From Eonycteris spelaea (taxonomy: Eukaryota; Chordata; Mammalia; Chiroptera; Pteropodidae), in assembly GCA_003508835.1 (NCBI GenBank), contig PUFA01000105.1, positions 4,712,001 through 4,776,000 on the forward strand: 64,000 nucleotides of DNA, in the 5' to 3' direction. The notes under the pieces are model-generated. The model was not told the DNA's origin, did not search any database, and was given only the letters and a program-made list of their open reading frames with translations. The translations under genes and the position numbers were made by a program. Positions 1 to 12,100 of this stretch are shown in pieces (within the stretch, counting starts at the first letter, position 1; every line of letters begins with the position of its first letter).

Positions 1-1877
1 TATAACAGGAAGTCTGATGATACTACCGAATATCAGTGTGACCTTGGGTGAGTTACGAAGAGTCTCTAAACTTGAGTTTAATATGAAAATAAGCCTAGTA
101 GTTCCTTTCGCACAAGATAGTTCTTAGTATTAAATGAAATACAAAGGTAGAATGTTTAATGCATACTGGCAGACATTCCATAAACGTCAATTTCCTTCCC
201 ACTTCCACTGCCTTCGTATATATTCAGTGATTCATTCATATGGTTTTTCATTTATGAATGCCAGACATTTCTACAGATTTTATGAACACTAACACAAAAA
301 ACACAGCTTCTGTCTTCCTGGAAACTAAATTCTGTGTTTTGATTCTTATTATATGTTTTTGCTGATGAATCAGACTACACAGGGACTTCTGGAGCTTTTT
401 TTTTCTTTATTTCCACTGCTGATTATAGAATATAAACAGAGCCTTTTGTATAACTTGAGGCAATTGTAGAACAGGCTGTGTAAATAAATGAATAAAACTG
501 AATAAAAATTAAGCAGTTAAATGCCATGTGACCAACTTAAAATATGTATTTTGTATTTCTTCTGATATTTAGCATATTAAATATTATTACAATATAATTG
601 TAAGTTTTAGAAGTGTAAAAATGAATGAAGGAAAGCTGTAGTAGCATTCACACTAATTGGAAACACTTTAGAAATAATTTGAATTAGAGAAATTTTATAA
701 TCAGTGATACCGTTTTTTTATAACTCAGTGACTTAAGTACAAATCTCTACAAATGTAATTCAGCTCATCATCTACAAAACCTCTCATTACATCCTTATTT
801 TTCTCTGAATTTATTTCTCCGTAATTCTGTTTTTTGTTTTTTTTTGTTTGTTTGTTTTCTGCTTTACTTTTTCTGAACCTAGATCTCTCTTCATCTTATT
901 CTAAGAGCCTCTCTGCCTGTTTATCTTTTCATCTATTTACTTCAATTTCTGGTTCTCTTTTTATCTAAATCAATATACAACTGCACTTTTGTCTCTGATT
1001 ACCTTTCTTACGATTCTTGTATTTTCCCTGTCCTCTCCCTTTTCTTATTGAAGACAGTGATAAATAATAGCTGCCATAAATTAAAAAGTTACTAAGGGTA
1101 ACACAACTAAGAATATACATAAAACAACCTTAATTGCATATTATTTTTCCCATTTCAGAGGCCTGAAACTAAGACCTGAAACTTAGAGAAGAAAATCAAC
1201 CAATTAATTTTATACTAATAAGCAAGGAAGTGATGATGTCTTGGCTACTCCTATAGAATGTCCAACACCTCTTTTTCTGTACATTGAGTTAATAGGCAGG
1301 ACTGCAATTTCATTTGCTATTTCTTTTCTGTCCCCCATTCATTTAAAGCCAGTATATGTTTATTGTACTTTCTTAGAAATAGTGACAAAATAATTTTAAA
1401 AAGAGATACTCTTTATGGCCATTTGCACTACAAAGGAATACACGCTGAAACACAGTTTCCATAGTTTTCCAGAGCTAATCGTTACTACAGGGACTATAAG
1501 GAGAAAGGGAGACAGAGCTAGACTTAAGGTAAAAAATGGAACCTAAGAAGAAAGTCATGGCAACTGAGAAGACAGGAGTAAGCAAATACTAAAAAGGGTC
1601 ACTATGAAGAAAAAGAAAAGCTGATATCAGTATTTTAATAGTGGGATAATAGTGGACAAGGCAGGCGATCAGAATCTGAAACCGTCAACTAAGCCAGAGC
1701 GCTTGGAAAGGGGACCGTGTGGTTCTAGCTTAGGAGTGGTCTTTGCCTTTCAGGAGAAGCAAATGCAAATCCCATTTAAAAGACAGCATCTGAAAATTCG
1801 GGCCTAAATTTCTACTTACAGGACCAACTTACTAAAATGTCATTATCAAAGATCATCGAAGTCAAGAATGAATCACC

Positions 1878-1879
<2 letters not shown>
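1..1879. other. Unannotated AT-rich intergenic or intronic DNA
   Basis: I recognise no gene. T-rich low-complexity sequence lies at about 825-860. A stretch at about 1075-1215 resembles a very diverged antisense MIR (a pyrimidine-rich block ending CCCATTTCAGAGG, then AAACTTAGAGAAG), but the match is too weak to call. Confidence 0.6.
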
Positions 1880-1933
<54 letters not shown>

Positions 1934-1939
1934 ACACAC
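1880..1939. repeat. (GT)n microsatellite with short (AC)n arm
   Basis: About 26 uninterrupted GT units (1880-1931) run straight into four AC units (1932-1939). The AC arm can pair with the GT tract, and alternating purine-pyrimidine sequence can adopt Z-DNA. The short open frame reading MCVCVCVC through it is a microsatellite artefact. Confidence 0.95.
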
Positions 1940-3045
1940 CTCAAGCAATGTCTACAGGTTGAATCGATATTCTTGCATCTGTACTGTAATATATATGATA
2001 TTATTTTTATATACTTACTCTGTTTTATGTATTATTAAAAGAAAGCATTTGATACTGGGATTAAAATAAATTCACTTATATTTTTGAAAGTAACCACTCT
2101 CAGGTATGAGACTTTTATATTCTTTGATGTTAGAAAATATTCTTTTTAACCTGAATCTGGTTTTACACACAAGCTTAATTATACTAGCTCTTTCTACCTT
2201 AGCCTGAGTTATCAGAATGCAAAGCCTTTAGGCATAATTTGTGTCTGACTCAGATGAAAATTACTTCTAGGCTCCCCTCCTACCAACTCTGTGTGCAGAT
2301 CTTACTTCTATTAGAGCCTATTAGGGCTCATTAAAGAAACAGACTTAATTTTCCTTTCAACCTTTGAATCAGTAGAAGCTCCAGGTGTTAGTACTACTGA
2401 ATCTCTTGTCTTCTTAGAAAATAAGAGAAAAAATTAGTCTCATAAGCAACATCTTTAGATTTTAGTATATGATGTACTCGGGACCAAATTTCACCCAATT
2501 GGAAGGTTACATGAATATCTTTGTTAAAAAGAAATGAAATACTCTCATTTTCATTTCTTTTTTGTTAAGATTTTTAAATGATAGAAATGGTTTATAAATT
2601 TGCTGTAGCTATGGAAATCTGTCTTTAGCACCAACTGATTGGAAAGAATTTGTAGCTTTTATCATGGATCATTACGTATTGAGCAACATTTTAAAACTGA
2701 AAAATAAAGGGACTTTTTAAGCAGTGATTTTAAATTGTTTTCATCACAGAGGCAAACTAAATCTGCTGCATGTAGATGAATGGTTTTATGATGATTCTGA
2801 ATATCTTATTTCTTCTGCTATAGAGTCAAGGTTACAGTAGTAAAATCAGGGTGAGGAAATAGGAAATTGAACTTCCCTTCTGTTTCTACAGACCAAATCT
2901 GATCACTGAAATGCAGTTACAAGGTCATGTGCAAAGATACGATGACATTTCAACATTGACAAATAGGAGATTCTAAAATTCACTTATTAGGGTAACAGAT
3001 CAGTATCAAAATCTTCCAGAATATGATTTCATCCTGAACTTTAGT
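1940..3045. other. Unannotated AT-rich DNA
   Basis: No gene, RNA or repeat is recognised. The composition is AT-rich with scattered T and A runs, and all frames are closed at short intervals. Confidence 0.55.
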
Positions 3046-5345
3046 ATTATTATATTATTATTATTTACGAAAGCTTGCATTGAATCTGTAGATTAATTTC
3101 AGGAATTTTGCCAAAATAACAATATTTAGTCTTCTAATTCATAAACATGTGATAGTTTTCCTTATTTGGATATTTTATTTTATATTTTATTTTTAAACAA
3201 GGCAACCCTTGGTTGACCTCAGACATTGCAAGAAACTTGTCAGCTTACAATTCTTTATTTTTTTTTTATTTTTTACACCTACAGCATCTGATATTTTCAT
3301 ATTTTAAAAATCATTTTTAAAAATAATTAGGAATTTAAGATGTTCAATTAAGAATATTTGCTAATTTTCTGTGGACGATATTTTCACTTCTTTTGCTAAA
3401 TTTATTGCCAAATATTATAATATTTTTGATATTATAGTAAGCAGAATTGTTTTCTCTTTGGACAAGTGATTTTATACATTGAACTTGTATTCTGTACACT
3501 CACTGATTTATTAGTCCTAACAGAGTGTTTTGTAGTCCTAACAGTCCTAACAGTCCTAGTTTGTTGAGTATTTATTAGTAAAAGGTACTGTATTTCGCCA
3601 AAAACATTTTTCTGAATCTATTAAGATAATCATGAGGATTTTATCCATTTTATACTACAATATATTACAGTGATTGATTTTAAGATGTCAACCTTTCATT
3701 TTTACGGTAAATCCCACTTAGTCAAGACATATGCTAGTTTTTGATATGTTGATGGATTTGCCGCTAGAACTCTGTTGAGAATTTTTGCCTATATTTTTAA
3801 AATATGTTGCTCTGTAGTTGCCTTTTCTTTTGATATCTGTCTTGTTTTGATATCAGGGTAATACTGGCTCCATACAATTAGTGGGGGAAAAAAATGTTTA
3901 CTGCTCTTATATTTTTGAAAACTTTGTAAATTGATATTAAATATATTGTGGAATTTTGGTAGAGTTTACCATTGAAGCCATCTTGGCCTGGAATTTTCAT
4001 TGTGGGAATTTTTAAAATTATTAATTCAATCTCTTTATATTTTATGCACTTATTCAGATTTTCCATTTCTTCTTGACTCAGTTATGGTAGTTTGTCTCTT
4101 TCTAGTATTTTTTATTTAATATAATATAATATATATATACATATATATATATATCAGGTACATAGAGATATATTTGGCAAATGGTTGTTCATAGTATTTC
4201 CTTATAATATTTTTTGTAAGATCAGTAGAAATGTCCCTTTAATCTTGATGTTAGTAATTTAAGTCTCTTTTTCCTTGGTCAGTCAAACTAAAAGTTTGTC
4301 AATTTTGTTAATATTTTCAAAGATTTAATTTTTGGTTTTATTGATTTTCATTATTGTTTTACTATTTCCCCTTTCATTTATTTCTAATGAATAATCAATT
4401 TTATATCATTTCTTCTATTTGCTTTTTTGTTAACTCCTTATTTTATAATTTGTTAAAATAAAAGTTAGATTATTTTTTGTTATCTTTATTTCTTTTTAAT
4501 ATACGTGTTTACAGCTATAAATTTCACTTTAAGGAACACTTTGGCTACATTCCATAATTTTGGTATGTGTGTTTTAATTTTTTTTCGTATAAAAGTATTT
4601 CTGAGTTTTCCTTGTCATTTATTCACTGACCTATTAGTTGTTTAGGTCAGTTTTTTATGTTTCCATATATTAATGGATTTCCCAATTTTTTTTGGTCTTG
4701 ATTTCCAACTTAATTCCATGTGGTAAGAGTACATGCTTCACTTAATGCCAATCTTTTGAAATTTATTGTCTTGTGGTTTAGCATATGGTGTATCCTAAAT
4801 AATGTTCCATGTGCACTGAAGAAGAATTTGTATTCTGCTATTGTTGGGTGAAATGCTCTGTAAATGTGTCTTGGGATATTTGATTTACTGTTTTAGTCAA
4901 GTCTTTTATTTTCTTTTTGCTCTTCTAGCTATTCTATGCTTTGTTAAAAGGGGGATATTGAAATATCCAATCTTTTATTAGATTTTTTATTTTTCCTTTA
5001 ATTCTCTCAGTTTTGTTTTATATAACAAGTGCATTTTAGAGCTTTGTTGTTTAGGTGCATACATGCTTATAAATGCTATAGCTCCCCAATATTTTGAACA
5101 TTTTTGTAATTTAAAATCTTTCTTTGATTCTAGTAACAATTTTTTCTTACATTATATTTTGTCTGATAATAGAGTCACTCCAGATCTATTTGGATTATTG
5201 TTTGCATGATACATCTTTTTCTATCCTTTAACTTTCAATGTATTTGCACCTTTAATATAGAGCTGGTCTTTTCATCTAAAGCATGTCCAACTGTACACGT
5301 ACACATACAGTTGGATAAATTTTTTTTCCAATCTGCTAATATTCT
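3046..5345 (-). mobile_element. Old L1 LINE, ORF2 fragment in antisense
   Basis: The + strand reads as the reverse complement of LINE-1 ORF2, the endonuclease/reverse transcriptase protein. The clearest block is at 3878-4066: on the minus strand it encodes a diverged form of the L1 reverse transcriptase segment with KIPGQDGF (the family has a K-PGPDGF-like motif), followed by a YQN. Blocks at 3060-3120 and 4700-5330 have the order expected for the C-terminal side of RT on the left and the region between endonuclease and RT on the right. Frames are broken throughout, and there is no poly(A) or 3'UTR at the left edge. It is an inactive relic, clearly older than the L1 inserted at 5666. The edges are approximate. 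Confidence 0.7.
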
Positions 5346-5664
5346 GATTTCTTTTTAGCATTTCTTGAAATAATTTTGTTGTTATTGGTGTTAAAAACTG
5401 GATGCCCTACATAACATAATTGGCAAGTGTGGATATCAGGCTCCTTTCTTCCCCAGGTTTTGTTGTTGGTGGTGATTTTAGTGTGTGTGTGTATATGTGT
5501 TTGTTTAGTGACTTTCCTGAATTGATTCTGTAAGTCTATATTCCCTAACATTTATGACTTTTGAAATATCTGCTCATTCTGCTTATTGGCTAGGTAATGA
5601 TTAGATGTAAATTTCTTTATATTCTTTGAATCAAGAAGTGTCCCAGACTTTGTTAAGATGCTCT
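5346..5664. other. Unassigned stretch between two L1 copies
   Basis: AT-rich with a short GT-rich patch near 5480-5500. It may be a further part of the old antisense L1, but I could not align it with confidence. No gene is seen. Confidence 0.4.
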
Positions 5665-5665
5665 A

Positions 5666-6011
5666 TTTTTTTTTGTTTTTTAAAATTATTTTTAAAATTT
5701 ATTGGGGTGACATTGGTTAATAAAATTATGTAGGTTTCAAGCGTACAATTTAATAATACATAATCTATACGTTGCATTGTGTGTTCACCACCCAAAGTCA
5801 GATCTCCTACTGTCACCATATATTTGACTGCTTTTATCCTTATTTACTACTCTCTCCTCCCTTTGCCTTTGATAATTAAACTATTGTCTGCGTCTATAAG
5901 TTTTTGTCTGTTCACCTTGTTCGTTTGCTGCTTTCAGTTTTATATCCCACATATCAGTAAAATCATACGGTTCTCGACTTCTTCTGTCTGACTTATTTTG
6001 CTTAGCGTGAT
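5666..6011 (-). mobile_element. L1 3' segment (3'UTR and tail), part of a 5'-inverted L1
   Basis: A T-rich tract at 5666-5682 is the poly(A) tail read on the opposite strand. It is followed by an antisense L1 3'UTR that begins ATTGGGGTGACATTGG at 5701 and includes GTGTGTTCACCACCC at about 5780. The segment ends at 6011 with the reverse complement of ATCACGCTAAG, which lies near the ORF2/3'UTR boundary in this L1 family. The next base starts a sense-oriented L1 segment that lies upstream in the L1, so the two are halves of a single insertion. The 3'UTR is the type I associate with bat L1 families. Confidence 0.85.
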
Positions 6012-7187
6012 TTGTATGGATTCACAAAAGACCCCAAATCGCCAAAGCAATCCTGAGAAAAAGAACAAGGCAGTGGTATCACACCGACTGACTTCAAATT
6101 ATACTACAAAGTGCCAATAATCAAAACAACATGGTATTGGCTGAAAAACAGACACACAGACCAATGGAACAGAATGAGACCCAGAAATAAATCTCTGAAT
6201 ATATTAGCAAATACTTTTCAACAAAAAATCCAAAACCACACAATAGAGTAAAGAAAGCCTCTTTAATAAATAGTGCTGGGCAAACTGGAAAACCACATGC
6301 AAAAGAATGAAACGAGACGCTGTCTGCTGCCGTACAACAAAATTAACTCAAAATGGACCAAAGACCTAAATATAAGGCCTGAAATAATAAACTGCATAGA
6401 AAAACATATACTAAATCAGGGACCTTGGATTTAGAGAGAATTTTATTAATTTGACCTCAAGGCAAGGGAAGTAAAAGCAAAACTAATTATGGGACTATGT
6501 TAAACTAAAAAGCTTCTGCACCCCAAAAGGATCTATCAATAAGACAAAAACCAACCAAATGAATTAGAGGAGATATTGCAAACAACATCCTTGATAAGGG
6601 GCTAACATCCAAAGGACTCATACAGCTCAACAATGAAATAATAAATAATCCGATTGAAAAATGGGCAGAGGACCAAGGAGACAAATAACCAACAGACATA
6701 TGAAAAGATGCACAACTTCACTAGCTATTTGGGAAATGCAAATCAAGATCATAATGAGCTATCACCTCACATCTGTTAGAATGGTTATCAGCAACAAGAC
6801 AAGTACCAAGCAGTGTTGGAGAGGTTCTAGGGAAAAAAGAACTCTCGTATTGCTGGTGGAAATATAAACTGATACAGCCACTGTGGGACACAGTATGGAG
6901 ATTCCTCAAAAAGTAAGAATAGAATTACTATATGCCCAGAAGTCCCTCTTCTGGGTATCTACCCCAAAGTTTTGAAAACATTTATCCCTAAAGATATATG
7001 CACCTCAGTGTTCACAGTAGCATTATTCACGGTGGCCAAGGCATGGAAACAACTGAGTGTCCTTTGATAGATGACTGGATAAAGAAGATACATATATACA
7101 ATAGAATCTTACTCAGCCATAAGAAAAAAATGAATGAAATACTGTCATTTGTGACAACATGGATAGATCCCGAGATAATTATGCTAA
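6012..7187 (+). mobile_element. Inverted 5' segment (ORF2 C-terminal part) of the same L1
   Basis: From GTATGGATTCACAAAAGACC near 6014 the + strand reads as L1 ORF2 from the late RT/C-terminal region to near its end. Recognisable blocks include ACAGACCAATGGAACAGAA (about 6150), the ATAAATAGTGCTGGGCAAAC block (6266), a diverged GAATACTGTCATTT block and ATTATGCTAA at 7178-7187. Small indels and stops break the frame. Its outer end (7187) and the start of the antisense 3' segment share the same ten or so L1 positions (ATYAYGCTAA), as expected of twin priming. I found no clear target-site duplication. Confidence 0.85.
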
Positions 7188-7189
7188 TC

Positions 7190-7690
7190 ATTTTTTTAAA
7201 ATTTTAAATGTAAAAATGTGTTTATTCACAATATTTGAGTTCTTTTGAAGTGCCAAAAAATTACAATAGTAGCTTATAACAACCAAAAATACTTCCGATG
7301 TATACAAACTTTCAAAATAAGCATAACGCGGGGGATGTGAATACAGTTTACCTTCAGAATACTTCCAATAACATAGATACATCTTTATTTCTAATTCGGG
7401 GTCCTATGTTCAATAGGCTGTAGGCAATTTGCAACTCTGCGTTAGCTCTCACCTCCTGATTGCACAGAGCCTCAAAGTCAGCCGCAGCTGAAGTATCAGT
7501 GTATTCTATGGGCTTCTCTGGCCAGCACACAGCCCTGCACATACATGGCTATGAGGTCAACTCAGAACATAGCCCTTCCATGTACTCGAAGACACATGGC
7601 TGCCTGCTCAGCAGCCACAAGGAAGGCAGTAAACAAAGGGCTCCCAGCAGCGCCTGCTGCCGAGGACATGTTCTGCTGTTTCCCATGGGT
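7190..7690 (-). pseudogene. Possible processed pseudogene of an unidentified mRNA
   Basis: Read on the minus strand this looks like a short mRNA copy. An ATG near 7667 opens a frame of about 35 codons starting MSSAAGAAGSP. A second frame, shifted, runs over 7354-7542 and includes SAAADFEALCNQEVRANAEL. An untranslated tail follows with AATAAA at about 7211-7216 and an A-rich end at 7190-7197 just downstream. The coding part is clearly less AT-rich than its flanks. I do not recognise the parent gene. The reading needs at least one frameshift, so it is at best a broken copy. Alternatively, the coding-like composition could be part of an endogenous retroviral block continuing to 8020. The A tail touches the end of the twin-primed L1. 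Confidence 0.4.
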
Positions 7691-7699
7691 GTTATCTGC

Positions 7700-8020
7700 T
7701 CTTTCTGCTGCTCCAGTGGACATTATCTGCTCCTGTTAGCAAGCAGCACACCTTGCTCCAATCCCCCTGAGAGGGCAGCTGCTCCCCCAATGAGATAACC
7801 CCTCCCTCTTTGAGTAAAACTCTGCTTGCCCTTGGCCAGGTGCAGTTTCTTGCAGCTCAAAGCGGCCACCATCACAGCTCCCCTGCCTCATGAGTAATAA
7901 ACGACATGTCTCACCCCTTTGGTCTTTCTGGTTGTTTTGTTTGTTTGTTTGTTTGTTTGTTTTCCAGACTATCCAAAGCCCAAGTGCAAGTTCCAGGTCT
8001 GGAGCTCCTGCGTTACACAT
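7700..8020 (+). repeat. Possible retroviral-type LTR
   Basis: A GC-richer block with features of the 3' half of an LTR: an AATAAA poly(A) signal at 7896-7901, then a T/G-rich stretch (GGTCTTTCTGG, followed by (GTTT)n at 7931-7963) like an R/U5 boundary, ending in GCGTTACACA near 8020. I could not define a matching TG start or a flanking target duplication, and no internal viral genes adjoin it. A non-retroviral origin remains possible. The (GTTT)n repeat may have expanded secondarily. Confidence 0.3.
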
Positions 8021-9105
8021 GACCTTTAAATCCCTAGGAAAACGAGGAGCTTTTCAAAACCACTGTGGACATCTTAGTCCTCACGTCTTCCCTCCCTATA
8101 ATGCTTCACTTCCATAGATTGTCCCAACTCATATCATTGTCATAGTCAACATAATGTTAAATAATAGCCATTAAGGTTTTCAACTTCTTCAGGGAGAAAA
8201 TTTTTCCCATTGATCAAGTTCAAAATCAGACAATCAAACCTGGGGATGGGACTTCTACGGGGTCCTGCCATACATGTCAATAGTGGCAGTTCTCTGGGGA
8301 TAGTGCTTTTACATTAGCGCACACTAAGCCGGGGTTACTAGGTTGCTCATGTTCACAGCTTTCACAGTTTGTGAGGTTGTCATTTCAAAGGCTACAGCAG
8401 ACGTGAAGAGAGGGCGATGTGAATAGAAAAAGTTAATATGTCAAAAACTGGCTGTTCTTACAAATATTTAACTATTATTATCAAATACCTCTCTAGATTG
8501 TGGAAAGACTGGTCAAATCCAGAATTCTGGAAAGCTGATTTTGACACTTTTTGCCAATTTCGTCATAGATTTTATGGAGATGTAGAATTTTAGAGGAACT
8601 TTCTCTACCATTCTAGAAGTCCTACCTTCCTCCTGAATCTTTTACAGATGCATGTAGCCTTATTAAATTATGTTTGTTGAAAAGTATACATTTAAATGCT
8701 TTAAGGCATTCTCTCCATCTTAAAATTTAGACAGATTTTTTTTCTCCCAAGAAAATGAAAACTTTAATTCTAAGACTAATTCCTCAGGTCTCCACTCAAA
8801 TTGCTCTTCATCAAAAAGTATTTTTTTTTATAAAGGCAAAATAATACAATTACCTGCAACATGAAATAATCTGTTACTTACTTCTATATGTATATATGTA
8901 CATAGTTAAGAAGATATTTTTTGAGCCATCCAATTATCCTAGAAACTGGCAAAAACATAGGGAGTAAATTATGTTGTCATTGCCCTAATGGATTTTATAG
9001 TCTATATTTTTAAGTGGATTGGAAAACTTTCTCTTTAATTTTTTTTCATTTCATAGAAAGGTACAAATATGCTTTCATTTTTGCTTTTGATATTAAAGAA
9101 GTTTA

Positions 9106-9107
<2 letters not shown>
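8021..9107. other. Unannotated AT-rich DNA
   Basis: No gene or confident repeat. A T8 run at about 8821 and A-rich patches are the only structure seen. Confidence 0.55.

Positions 9108-9157
<50 letters not shown>
9108..9157. repeat. (TA)n microsatellite
   Basis: About 25 uninterrupted AT units. Such tracts are self-complementary and can extrude cruciforms, and their length is commonly polymorphic. Confidence 0.95.
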
Positions 9158-9160
<3 letters not shown>

Positions 9161-12100
9161 CTCCTTGGAAACTAAATGTTCAGTGTATAGCAACTAGATA
9201 TCATGTGATCCTTGCTTAGGCTGTTTTCTGCATCAATGTCTCTAAAAGTTGAATAAGATATGACCTTTTTTAAAGAAAGTCATCAAATTATTGCAAATTC
9301 CTCATCTTAAATTGATTATTAAAATATTAAATGTAATAGTATATACAAACTCATGCTATAGGTCTCTAGGCAATTATAAAGTCAAAACATATTTGCAAAT
9401 TAAATACTAATATAACTCACAGAAACAATTAAATTTCAACTGTTAATTAATTTGAAGTGATGAATGATATGCTGGAACAAAATTTCCAATAAAAGCTTGA
9501 CTGTATTTTGATGTCTACAGGACAGTATGTTTGCCAAGCTTGTCATATCTGGATTTATGAGTGACATGGGATGCTTAAATTCTCCTGTCTTTTAAAAAGT
9601 TTTTAAACTATTGTGGAGCTTCATTTGTACACATAATAACATCACTGAGACTTCACTTGACATGAAAACATTATTTTTATGTCAAATTTTCACCGATCAT
9701 TTCTCTTTCAACCTTTTAAGTTAAAGTAGGACTGCTTGTCATCAAACACAGACTCTAAAATTATGTGGCAATGCTGTTTCAAGGTGAATAACCAGTTGAT
9801 CCATAATTCTATAACAAATATTGAAGAGAAATCATGTCCTTCTCCACGGCATGTAATACTGTAAAGCTTTTTAAAGAATAAGCTCTATTTTCATCCAGGG
9901 ATATAGAATGAATCATAAGAAGCATTGCTAAGTGAAAAGCTAATATTGAATAATGTTGCTTTATTGAATATATTACATAATAGACAAATATAATATACTA
10001 ATAATATTATATGGATAGATATTATATATAAACACACACATGCATACATATAAAATATCTGGAAGGGTAAACTCCAAACTGTTAACTGTTTTTATTTCAC
10101 TATTAGTGAATGGAAGCGAGTGAGGGAGCTAAAAATAACTATTACTATTACTGATTATTTTGTACACTTTTTTATAATAAGATTATTTGTGTGTAATAAA
10201 AATATCTATGTGACACAGAGAAAATATGTATTTTAATTTCATGTTATTGGAAAGTTTAAGACAGGCATTAGACACAATTTTTCTAAATATAAATTGATAA
10301 ATAAAATTAACACTCTAGTGGGCGGTTAGGTAGTAAACAGTAAGGAGATTTTTGTGTCAAATGAAACTGAAGTACCAAATATCTGAATCTTAATATATGA
10401 TGAAAAACAACATTTTCTATTTTTTCAAAGTTAAGCTATAAATAAAAACAATTTAAGTTCTTATGCTTTGGTTTGTTTTGTATTTTTAGAATTCAAGTCT
10501 GGTACTATAAAGACTCACTGTGTATGAATCAGAAATTGGAACATTTAATAAATTTTAGGTAAGATAAAATCATTTTATACAAATAGATTTAAGAATCCTC
10601 AAGTTCTAACACCAGAGTAAACCAGTTCATATCTTATGTGATAGAATCAACTGTTTTATAAATAGCAGATAAACTAATTTTTCTATTTAATATTTTCTTC
10701 TTAAAAGACTGATTCATTCCATTACTAGCTAGATCCTATTGTCACAGAGGCCATAACCTAAGCCAACAACTTTTTTTTCATAATGTACATAGAAATGTTT
10801 TAGTATAATACAACATAAATATGGATAAATGTTCCTTGTGCCTTTTTACTCAGCAAAATTCATTCCTGAGTTTTGTTCCTGAAAAATTACTACACATTTT
10901 GTTTTGAAGTAATTTGTAGTATATATAATTTGTTATAAAAATTTTAATAAACACAAAAAATTGAGGAATAGTAGAATAAACACCACTATACCATTTACCT
11001 AGTTTTACCTATATTTAATTACAATACATATTTTGATATATGGTTTTGTATCATGCTTAATACATGAGATGTATTTTACTGTTACTGGATCACTTGAAAG
11101 TAAATCGGAACATCACAATATTCTACTACAATTTTCTCAACATGTATTTCTTGCTTAAGTGTATTCTCCTAACCACAATACCATTCACAAAGGATTCCTA
11201 GTCTAAGACTTCAAAACCATGAACTGACTAGGAGATAGTGTTTCCAGGATACTTTAGCCCAAAGCAGATATAATGAAGGTGGACCGCATAACTCAAAATT
11301 AGCAAAACAAAAATTAATTACCCAGGAGTAAGTGGACTAAAAAACATGCTTATAAAACACTCATTTACATATCACTTTCCAACTAACCATCAGAATTAAA
11401 TGAAATTACCTTACTAAAATGATTATTGATGTTCATAAGCTGATAAATTTTCAGGGAAAAACACTTAAGAGATGATTAGGTACTGTAGGTGAAACATAGA
11501 ATTAGACTCGATGGTTCTTAGTTTCTTATCTTTTTAGTGTAACATGATGGCAAAAACATGTAAACACAATAATAATACTTGAGTATTGTCATTTGCATGA
11601 CATAAATTGCTATAGTATATCACTATGAAAAGTTATAATATTCAAATAGAATTCTACTACCTTAGCACAAAGCAATATGTAGTTTTTAGTATCACACTTA
11701 AGCTATTACCTCTTCTGTTCAATATAAAAATATTGTTTTCATTAACCATTATTCTTTATTTATCAACGAGGAAGGATATTTTTGAGAATATGCACATGGC
11801 ATAATTTTAATTGAAATTCCTTGAAGTCAGACAAAGGATAAGCAACATAATTGAGAATAAAATAGCTTATTTGAATGAGGCAAGGTGCTGAGTAGTAACT
11901 CAGTTCTCCTAGGATTTTGTAAAGTAATCTCGAATCAAATTTGCAGCTTTCTTTCAATGTTACATACATAAAAATCTCGCTGAGTGATGAATATCATGGC
12001 TCTTTAGGTTTTTGCACCTGCTTTGAAAGGATAGTAAAGGCTCAAATAAAATTATGGTAGGCACTTGAAGTTTCTCACCTGTGAAAGACAAAAAGCTGAA

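Noticed and set aside
3878..4066. Small minus-strand protein with KIPGQDGF as a gene
   Set aside because: It is a remnant of L1 reverse transcriptase in the old antisense L1, not an independent gene.
7460..7798. 112-codon open frame on the plus strand
   Set aside because: It crosses the apparent minus-strand pseudogene and the LTR-like block and has no recognisable domain.
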